Below are positions 21,942-27,077 of a stretch of 27,077 nucleotides of DNA, in pieces (within the stretch, counting starts at the first letter, position 1; every line of letters begins with the position of its first letter). The stretch is from IMG/VR virus record IMGVR_UViG_3300021075_000206, positions 1 through 27,077 of that record; one strand, 5' to 3'. This DNA is from a virus. A program made the position numbers and the translations under genes. The notes beneath the pieces were generated by a model. It was given only the letters and a program-made list of their open reading frames with translations. It did no database searches and had not been told where the DNA came from.

Positions 21942-22388
21942 ATGAAGAAAACATTATACATTGCGTACGGTTCAAACTTAAATTTAGAGCAGATGGCTCA
22001 CCGCTGTCCAACAGCGAAGGTTGTAGGCAAGTCAAAGCTTTCTGGATACGAGTTATTGTTTAGAGGTGGATATGGTGGAGCGGTTGCAACGGTTGAAAAA
22101 GCAAAAGGTACAGCGGTGCCAGTTTTGGTTTGGCAGTTACAACCATCTGACGAGGTGGCACTGGATAGGTACGAAGGATTCCCGTCATTTTATAGAAAAG
22201 AAACGGCCAAGGTTCGGCTAGGAAAGGACTGGACGGAAGTCATGGTATACATCATGAACGACGGTAGAGCGCTTGGAGCACCGAGTCGATATTACTTTGA
22301 GGTAATAAAGCAGGGTTATGAATCGGCAGGCTTTGATACTGAGATTTTGAATAAGGCAGTCAAACAGAGCAGCGAAGGAGGAAGATAA
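21942..22388 (+). CDS. Gamma-glutamylcyclotransferase-like protein (AIG2/GGCT fold)
   Basis: This 148-residue protein has the family signature YIAYGSNLNLEQM at about 6-18 (the YGSN loop binds the substrate) and VALDRYEGFPSFYRKE at about 74-89, where the Glu in YEGFP is the expected catalytic base. The C-terminal helix carries the YYFEVIKQGYESAGF segment typical of phage members. Enzymes of this fold release 5-oxoproline from gamma-glutamyl-amines. Next to an amidoligase it may trim or reverse an isopeptide-like product. The ATG has GGGGGAAGGAAA upstream. Fold is certain, substrate is inferred. Confidence 0.87.
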   Translation: MKKTLYIAYGSNLNLEQMAHRCPTAKVVGKSKLSGYELLFRGGYGGAVATVEKAKGTAVPVLVWQLQPSDEVALDRYEGFPSFYRKETAKVRLGKDWTEVMVYIMNDGRALGAPSRYYFEVIKQGYESAGFDTEILNKAVKQSSEGGR

Positions 22389-22389
22389 A

Positions 22390-22566
22390 ATGAGTGAAAA
22401 GGTAATGGAGCAGATTTTGGCAATCAGGGACAGCGGGGTTTGCAATATGTTTGATACAACCTATGTTCAGCAAGAAGCTAACCGACTTGAGTTTTTTGAA
22501 CTTGTGCTTTTCATTGAGGATCACAAAGGCGAATATGTACACTTCATAATGACTGGTGAGCGATAG
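22390..22566 (+). CDS. DUF5049 small protein
   Basis: This 58-residue protein starts one base after the preceding stop codon with AAGGAGGAAG as its ribosome binding site. It matches DUF5049 by pattern: EKVMEQILAIRDSGVCNMFD, EANRLEFFELVLFIEDHK and YVHFIMTGE. DUF5049 proteins are small helical phage proteins found just before terL, with no known function. It completes the amidoligase/GGCT block. A terminator follows. Confidence 0.75.
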   Translation: MSEKVMEQILAIRDSGVCNMFDTTYVQQEANRLEFFELVLFIEDHKGEYVHFIMTGER

Positions 22567-22599
22567 TATTTAAAAAGAAGAAAACAATTATTGAAGAGG

Positions 22600-22624
22600 G
22601 AACTCCAACCGGGGTTCTTTTTTT
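22600..22624 (+). terminator. Terminator-like hairpin directly before terL
   Basis: GAACTCC (22600-22606) pairs with GGGGTTC (22611-22617) around AACC, followed by T7 (22618-22624). It ends 17 bases before the terL ribosome binding site. Because no promoter is visible between it and terL, it probably works as a partial attenuator or is bypassed by antitermination. Confidence 0.7.
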
Positions 22625-22646
22625 GTTGTTTCGTTTCGAAAAGGAG

Positions 22647-24254
22647 GTGGCAATTATCCGAAAACTTAAAAAATACAATCAGACAGAGTTTGCTGCAATT
22701 GATTCAGTTTACAACAAAGGCTTTGCGGATAGTGCCGTCAACTTTATAAATTGCCTTAACCACACCAAAGGCGAATGGTTCGGACAGCCTTTTGACTTAA
22801 TCGACTGGCAAGAGCAAATCATACGCGATGTCTTTGGAACGATAAAACCTAATGGTTTTAGGCAATTCAATACTGCCTATGTAGAGATCCCGAAAAAACA
22901 AGGCAAGTCGGAGCTCGCTGCTGCAGTTGCGTTATTGCTAACATGTGGTGACCACGAATATGGTGCAGAGGTTTATGGCTGCGCATCTGATCGACAGCAG
23001 GCTTCCATTGTATTTGATGTGGCGGTCCAAATGGTTGAGCAATGCCCAAACCTAAAAAAAAGAATTAAGCCGATACTATCTCAAAAAAGACTTATTTATA
23101 AACCGCTCAACAGTTTTTATCAGGTTTTATCTGCCGAAGCTTATACCAAACACGGACTCAATGTTCATGGTGTAGTGTTTGACGAACTTCATAGCCAGCC
23201 TAACAGAAATTTATTTGATGTCATGACGCATGGTTCAGGCGATGCCAGAAAGCAACCGCTGTATTTCTTAATCACTACCGCCGGAACTGATCGGCATTCG
23301 ATATGTTGGGAGGTTCATCAAAAGGCAGAAGATATTCTTAAAGGCAGAAAGAATGATCCTACATTTTATCCAGTTATTTATGGCGCTGCTGATGAAGCAG
23401 ACTGGATGGATGAGAAGATTTGGAGGCAAGTGAATCCATCGGTCGGAATAACGGTCGACATTGAAAAAATCAGAACTGCATGTGAGAATGCCAGACAAAA
23501 CCCAGCCGAAGAAAACTTGTTTCGTCAACTTAGATTGAATCAGTGGGTGAAACAGTCAGTTCGATGGATGCCAATGGAGAAGTGGGATAAATGTGATTTT
23601 CCTGTGTTCCCAGAAAATCTACTTGGAAGAGAGTGTTACGGTGGGCTTGACCTTTCAAGCACGACAGACATTACAGCATTTGTGTTAGTGTTTCCGCCGG
23701 AAGATGCAGACGATAAATACACGATACTTCCTTACTTTTGGATCCCAGAGGACAACATTTTACAGAGAGTCAGGAGAGATCATGCGCCGTATGATGTGTG
23801 GGAAAAGCAAGGACATCTAAAAACAACAGAGGGGAATGTGGTCCACTATGGATTCATTGAAAGTTTCATTGAGGATCTTGGCACGAAGTACAATATTCGA
23901 GAAATTGCTTTTGACCGTTGGGGCGCGATTCAAATGGTTCAAAATCTCGAGGGGTTAGGGTTTACGGTTGTTCCTTTTGGTCAAGGGTTCAAGGATATGT
24001 CACCACCGACAAAGGAACTGATGAAGTTGACACTAGAAGAGAAAATCGCCCACGCAGGACAGCCTGTTCTTCGTTGGATGATGGACAACATTTTTGTAAG
24101 GACTGATCCTGCAGGGAACATCAAGCCGGACAAAGAAAAAAGCACTGAGAAGATTGACGGTGCGGTTGCAACAATAATGGCGCTTGATAGATCATTAAGA
24201 CATCAGGATGACGCGGGTTCGGTTTACAATGAAAGGGGAATCATTATTCTATGA
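22647..24254 (+). CDS. terL: Terminase large subunit
   Basis: This 535-residue protein is the packaging motor and nuclease. The ATPase domain has VEIPKKQGKSELAAAVALLL (Walker A-like, about 77-96), YGCASDRQQASIVFDVA and Walker B VVFDELHS (about 176-183). The nuclease domain has GLDLSSTTDITAFVL (about 333-347), EIAFDRWGA and a final DGAVATIMALDRSL. Full-length homologues begin close to RKLKKYN. In this gene no ATG exists there. The strong AAAGGAGGTGG site at 22640-22650 is followed in frame by GTG (22647, inside the site), ATT (22653) and ATC (22656), so initiation may be non-canonical. I mark GTG as a conservative start. A TTG at 22623 is inside the terminator T-run and unlikely. Confidence 0.93.
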   Translation: MAIIRKLKKYNQTEFAAIDSVYNKGFADSAVNFINCLNHTKGEWFGQPFDLIDWQEQIIRDVFGTIKPNGFRQFNTAYVEIPKKQGKSELAAAVALLLTCGDHEYGAEVYGCASDRQQASIVFDVAVQMVEQCPNLKKRIKPILSQKRLIYKPLNSFYQVLSAEAYTKHGLNVHGVVFDELHSQPNRNLFDVMTHGSGDARKQPLYFLITTAGTDRHSICWEVHQKAEDILKGRKNDPTFYPVIYGAADEADWMDEKIWRQVNPSVGITVDIEKIRTACENARQNPAEENLFRQLRLNQWVKQSVRWMPMEKWDKCDFPVFPENLLGRECYGGLDLSSTTDITAFVLVFPPEDADDKYTILPYFWIPEDNILQRVRRDHAPYDVWEKQGHLKTTEGNVVHYGFIESFIEDLGTKYNIREIAFDRWGAIQMVQNLEGLGFTVVPFGQGFKDMSPPTKELMKLTLEEKIAHAGQPVLRWMMDNIFVRTDPAGNIKPDKEKSTEKIDGAVATIMALDRSLRHQDDAGSVYNERGIIIL

Positions 24255-24339
24255 AATTCTACATTTAAGTGTTGTTAAAACAAACTCGAGTTGCTTGATG
24301 ATGTTTCTTGCATTTGTTATTGTTTCTTTGGTGATGAAA

Positions 24340-24594
24340 ATGGAATTATCTAAAGAAGAAGCGGTTGAAATGCTTATAAAGTGGATGGGAAACAAATATT
24401 TTTTTGAGTATGCTTATCAAAAAAGCAACGAATTCAGAATTTATTTTGGTTCGTTAACTGATTTTGAAAAGCACAAGATTAGAAAGAGTCACAATGGAGA
24501 GTCGGCACAGTACTCAAATGTTTTACAGATTCAAGAGGTGGTGGAATCACCATTGTTTGACGTGATATTTAAAAAAATTAATAAAAATATTTAA
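24340..24594 (+). CDS. Small accessory protein after terL, unknown function
   Basis: This is 84 residues if started at the ATG at 24340 (weak GGTGATGA upstream). Earlier in-frame ATGs at 24298/24301 would add a hydrophobic MMFLAFVIVSLVMK segment, possibly a membrane or signal helix, but no ribosome binding site is visible there. The body is helical and charged (MELSKEEAVEMLIKWMGNKY, then FFEYAYQKSNEFRIYFGSL). No family is recognised. It is AT-rich, as are the next two genes, and lies between terL and portal where no gene is normally needed. It is probably cargo. Confidence 0.5.
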   Translation: MELSKEEAVEMLIKWMGNKYFFEYAYQKSNEFRIYFGSLTDFEKHKIRKSHNGESAQYSNVLQIQEVVESPLFDVIFKKINKNI

Positions 24595-24606
24595 TGCCTC
24601 GGCGTG

Positions 24607-24626
24607 CATAACGAATCATAACGAAT
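24607..24626 (+). repeat. Perfect tandem 10-bp repeat upstream of the cargo promoter
   Basis: CATAACGAAT occurs twice in direct succession (24607-24616 and 24617-24626), ending seven bases before the -35 box at 24633. Its ATAACGA core resembles the GTAACG half-sites downstream of the promoter, so it may bind the same regulator. Confidence 0.55.
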
Positions 24627-24632
24627 AGCATG

Positions 24633-24661
24633 TTGACAAACATAAAATAAAGCAGTATAAT
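24633..24661 (+). promoter_or_regulatory. Consensus promoter of the EVE-like cassette
   Basis: TTGACA (24633-24638) and TATAAT (24656-24661) are separated by exactly 17 bases, a perfect sigma-A promoter within the phage late region. It drives the 24722 gene independently of the late operon, so this cassette can be expressed in the lysogen. Confidence 0.88.
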
Positions 24662-24670
24662 CTTTTTGTA

Positions 24671-24698
24671 GCGTAACAAGTGTAACGAAGCGTTACGC
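24671..24698 (+). promoter_or_regulatory. Palindromic operator candidate
   Basis: GTAACG (24682-24687) and CGTTAC (24691-24696) form a perfect dyad with a three-base spacer, and a wider pair GCGTAAC (24671-24677) / GTTACGC (24692-24698) overlaps it. The site lies at about +3 to +30 of the consensus promoter, where bound protein would block elongation or start. No cognate regulator is obvious in the cassette. Confidence 0.6.
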
Positions 24699-24721
24699 AA
24701 AATACAAAAGGAGGAATAGTA

Positions 24722-25348
24722 ATGAATGTTTTTCAGATTAAAACAAAACCACACAACATTGAAAGAGGACGTCAATTTATTGAAGAAAATTTTATTTGCA
24801 TCGGATGGCCTGGTATAGGAAGTCTTGATCATCTTTCTAAAGATGAGATTCGAGGACTTCTTGAAAAAAAATATCGATACACTGGTCACAGTCTAGGAAA
24901 CAATCTTGGCCAGGTAAATAGTTTTGTTAATACTATGAAAATTGGAGATGTCGTAATTATTACTGAGAAGAGTTGGGCGCACATTGGCATTGTTGGTAAT
25001 TATGAATACTATCCTCAATACGATAGTGACAAAGATGGAATGTGCCACAAGCGAAGTGTGAATTGGATTAGCAGAGTATTAATAGTCGAATTAAATAGTA
25101 GCATTCAGAAATTATTAAGCAACAGAAACACAATTTGTCTGTATCCAGAAACGTTTGAAGATTCTGGATTAGAAAAATATTTGTTTAATAATGTAACTGA
25201 AGGTCACAAACAAAAAAACAAATTTGAAGAAATGTATGAAACTGCTTTAAAAATTATCGAATCTGAATTGACTTCATCAGATATTGATAGAAGATTCAAT
25301 GCAGCTGTAGAAATTCTTCGTTTGAAGAATATCAGTAATTTTAATTGA
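24722..25348 (+). CDS. EVE/PUA-like domain protein, candidate defence or modified-base reader
   Basis: This 208-residue protein starts at an ATG with an AAAGGAGG site. Residues 3-110 resemble the EVE-like domain: MNVFQIKTKPHN, FICIGWPGIGSLDHLSKDEI, then VNSFVNTMKIGDVVIITEK and HIGIVGNYEYY. The same pattern occurs in the N-terminal half of the McrB in this window (MGIGWSEIGDLTQYASKDDM, LKPGDIVFVKKG). EVE-type domains bind modified bases, and in defence genes they read modified DNA. The C-terminal part is helical (EEMYETALKIIESELTSSD) without a recognised nuclease. It shares a promoter with the next gene. Role is inferred: a defence or anti-defence protein. It could also be a truncated restriction subunit. 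Confidence 0.65.
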   Translation: MNVFQIKTKPHNIERGRQFIEENFICIGWPGIGSLDHLSKDEIRGLLEKKYRYTGHSLGNNLGQVNSFVNTMKIGDVVIITEKSWAHIGIVGNYEYYPQYDSDKDGMCHKRSVNWISRVLIVELNSSIQKLLSNRNTICLYPETFEDSGLEKYLFNNVTEGHKQKNKFEEMYETALKIIESELTSSDIDRRFNAAVEILRLKNISNFN

Positions 25349-25362
25349 AAGGGGTTTTATCA

Positions 25363-25650
25363 ATGACTAAAGAGCAAGAAATTATGGATTATTTACACGA
25401 AAAAGTCTTTGATCCCGTTTTAGACTCCAAGATAGCATCTTCTAATTTGAAAAGTGGTATTAACTTAACCATTATGAGAATGAATAAGCTGCGTGCTGAA
25501 AAGATGGTACAATACTTTTGGTCAGCAGTTATAGGAACAGAAAGAAGTATTGGATTTGCAAAGTCGATGAAAGATGAGGGCTTTGTTAGATTCGAGGAAA
25601 CAATAGAAGAGTTTAGAGTTAAATTCAATGATGCTTGGCTTATAAAATAA
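25363..25650 (+). CDS. Small helical partner of the EVE-like protein
   Basis: This 95-residue protein starts at the ATG at 25363 (AAAGGGG upstream) and follows the EVE-like gene after 14 bases, so the two form an operon. The sequence is compact and mostly helical: EQEIMDYLHEKVFDPVLDS, then GINLTIMRMNKLRAEKMVQY, YFWSAVIGTERSIGFAKSM, and FEETIEEFRVKF. No family is recognised. Its conservation-like pattern (well-formed amphipathic helices, complete stop and terminator) suggests a real gene that works with the EVE-like protein. It is followed by a terminator. Confidence 0.65.
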   Translation: MTKEQEIMDYLHEKVFDPVLDSKIASSNLKSGINLTIMRMNKLRAEKMVQYFWSAVIGTERSIGFAKSMKDEGFVRFEETIEEFRVKFNDAWLIK

Positions 25651-25669
25651 AAAAGTAAAATTATTAAGA

Positions 25670-25695
25670 AACACTCTGGAAACGGGGTGTTTTTT
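25670..25695 (+). terminator. Terminator closing the EVE-like cassette, directly before portal
   Basis: Bases 25670-25678 pair with 25683-25691 (9 bp including G-T pairs) around a stable GAAA tetraloop, followed by T6 (25690-25695). It lies 13 bases before the portal ribosome binding site region, as at terL, so portal transcription must come through it or from elsewhere. Confidence 0.75.
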
Positions 25696-25721
25696 ATTGC
25701 TCAAATTAAGGAGGACGAGAA

Positions 25722-26978
25722 ATGCGACTACCAATTATCAGTAAACTATTTCAATCAAGAGCCAGTCCGCAGAATGTGTTTTGGTCAAACGCGTACCAGT
25801 TTTTCTTTGGCAGCACCTCAAGCGGTAAGACGGTCAATGAGCGAACGGCAATGCAGACCTCGGCAGTGTATGCCTGCGTGAGGATACTGGCAGAAACGAT
25901 TGCGAGTCTTCCACTTCACACTTACCAGCACACCGACAGAGGAAAAGAAAAGGCTGTTGACCACCCGTTATATTTTCTGCTTTATGCAGAACCAAACTCC
26001 GAGATGACTTCTTTCGTGTTTAGAGAAACACTGATGAGTCATCTTTTATTATGGGGTAATGCTTATGCACAGATTATTAGAGACGGAAACGGTAGAGTTC
26101 TGGGACTTTATCCACTGCTGCCGGATAAGATGAGCGTTGATAGGAACGCAAACGGTACAATTTATTACATTTATCAAACGGACTCAGGCGAAGTATTGCT
26201 ACCCAAAGAGTCCGTTTTGCATATTCCGGGGCTTGGTTTTGACGGTCTTATTGGCTACTCTCCTATTGCTATGGCTAAAAACGCAATCGGAATGGCAATT
26301 GCAACTGAGGAATATGGAGCCAAGTTCTTTGCAAACGGGGCAAACCCCGGCGGAGTGCTTGAGCATCCAGGAGTAATTAAAGATCCCAAAAAGGTGCGAG
26401 AGAGCTGGAACTCAGTGTATGAAGGCAGCGGGAATGCACATCGAATTGCTGTGCTTGAAGAGGGGATGAAATTTACTCCTATAGGAATACCGCCAGAGCA
26501 GGCACAGTTCCTAGAAACAAGGAAGTTTCAGACCGAGGAGATCTGTAGAATATTTCGAGTACCACCGCATTTGGTTGCAGATTTGGACAAAGCAACCTTT
26601 AGCAATATTGAACATCAGTCAATGAGCTTTATTGATAACACGATTGTGCCTTGGGTTACACGAATTGAACAATCAATTCAAAAATCACTACTTACAGCTT
26701 CCGAGAAAAGCAGTTATTTCATCAAGTTCAATATTACAGCAAGGCTTAGAGGTGATGCCAACTCAAGGGCGTCATTTTATCAAACCATGCGCCAAAACGG
26801 AATCATGTCAGCAAATGACGTGCGGGCGTTGGAGGAAATGAACTTAATCCCTGAGGAACTTGGTGGCAATAAGTACTTTGTAAACGGTGCGATGGTGGAC
26901 ATGGCGCAGGCTGGTAGTTGGGCAAATTCATCTGGAGATAACGGAGTAAGTAATTTTGGGAAGGAGGAGATCAAGTGA
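25722..26978 (+). CDS. HK97-family portal protein
   Basis: This 418-residue protein has typical portal length and pattern: NERTAMQTSAVYACVRILAET near 40-60, HPLYFLLYAEPN, MTSFVFRETLMSHLLLWGNAYAQI, LYPLLPDKMSV, IPGLGFDGLIGYSPIAMAKNAIG, and FQTEEICRIFRVPPHLVADL. Twelve copies form the gate in one vertex of the capsid through which TerL pumps DNA. The ATG has AAGGAGGACGAG. The stop overlaps the GTG of the protease gene. Family sure. Confidence 0.93.
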   Translation: MRLPIISKLFQSRASPQNVFWSNAYQFFFGSTSSGKTVNERTAMQTSAVYACVRILAETIASLPLHTYQHTDRGKEKAVDHPLYFLLYAEPNSEMTSFVFRETLMSHLLLWGNAYAQIIRDGNGRVLGLYPLLPDKMSVDRNANGTIYYIYQTDSGEVLLPKESVLHIPGLGFDGLIGYSPIAMAKNAIGMAIATEEYGAKFFANGANPGGVLEHPGVIKDPKKVRESWNSVYEGSGNAHRIAVLEEGMKFTPIGIPPEQAQFLETRKFQTEEICRIFRVPPHLVADLDKATFSNIEHQSMSFIDNTIVPWVTRIEQSIQKSLLTASEKSSYFIKFNITARLRGDANSRASFYQTMRQNGIMSANDVRALEEMNLIPEELGGNKYFVNGAMVDMAQAGSWANSSGDNGVSNFGKEEIK

Positions 26979-27077
26979 AGAAATTTTGGAACTGGGTAAG
27001 GAACGAGGACAACTCAAGAACGCTCTTTCTCGATGGAGTAATCGCCGAGGAGAGTTGGTTTGGGGATGAGGTAACAC
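26975..27077 (+). CDS. Prohead protease (ClpP-like), 5' part only
   Basis: A GTG start overlaps the portal stop (GTGA) and follows an AAGGAGGAGATC site. The first 34 residues (KKFWNWVRNEDNSRTLFLDG, then VIAEESWFGDEVT) match the start of ClpP-type (S14) head maturation proteases, in which the RTLFLDGVIAEESWFGDEV pattern is highly typical. The gene is cut off by the window end, so the catalytic residues are not visible. Order portal-protease is as in HK97-like phages. Confidence 0.8.
   Translation, partial: MKKFWNWVRNEDNSRTLFLDGVIAEESWFGDEVT

Noticed and set aside
1-27077. tRNA, rRNA, insertion sequences and CRISPR arrays
   Set aside because: I saw no cloverleaf or rRNA-like sequence, no transposase motifs with terminal repeats and no regularly spaced 25-40 base repeats. 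Short or divergent examples could be missed by eye.

Overview
The window is AT-rich, with strong AGGAGG-type ribosome binding sites, frequent GTG/TTG starts, a low-GC codon bias and consensus TTGACA/TATAAT promoters. This points to a low-GC Firmicute, most likely a clostridial bacterium. I cannot name a species. All supported genes lie on the + strand. The window joins a chromosomal restriction/defence region (about 1-4833) to the left and central part of a temperate, HK97-like, tailed-phage-type prophage (about 5015-27077, continuing past the end).

Region by region: (1) 1-4833 holds the 3' end of a type I restriction specificity subunit, a DUF4357 protein, a stretch of apparent gene debris, and an intact, translationally coupled mcrB-mcrC pair. 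(2) 4834-6532 holds a probable prophage boundary, a consensus promoter, a XRE repressor-like gene coupled to an ImmA/IrrE metalloprotease, and a small zinc-ribbon gene. A 23-bp element is repeated at the start of both transcription units. (3) 6533-16243 is the replication module: a structured leader, a sigma-region-4-like regulator, a SNF2 helicase, a family A DNA polymerase, a primase-polymerase/helicase, a very probable replication origin, a VRR-NUC nuclease and an ArpU/DUF1492-type late regulator. Several small genes overlap by a few bases. (4) 16244-18311 contains two copies of a putative late promoter with terminator hairpins. They flank an extra, unrecognised gene, and are followed by an HNH endonuclease, a GC-rich cos-like segment and a P27-family small terminase. 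(5) 18332-22566 is an accessory block between terS and terL: a ParB-methyltransferase fusion, two phage proteins, DUF4314, an amidoligase, a gamma-glutamylcyclotransferase-like protein and DUF5049. (6) 22647-27077 holds the large terminase, a three-gene cargo cassette with its own consensus promoter and palindromic operator, the HK97 portal and the start of the prohead protease.

The phage logic is readable. XRE/ImmA control lysogeny, the replication genes act at the 15.2-kb origin, the DUF1492 protein probably switches on the packaging and head genes, and the HNH/TerS/TerL/portal set packages DNA. Accessory genes sit at three joints of this backbone: DUF1492/HNH, terS/terL and terL/portal. 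The most interesting candidates for undescribed biology are the EVE-like cassette between terL and portal, whose key protein shares a domain with the N-terminal half of the neighbouring McrB; the gene inserted between duplicated late promoters; the amidoligase/cyclotransferase module with a C-terminal module shared by a neighbouring protein; and a mutually exclusive RNA structure ahead of the sigma-like gene. No integrase, rRNA, tRNA, CRISPR array or transposase was seen.
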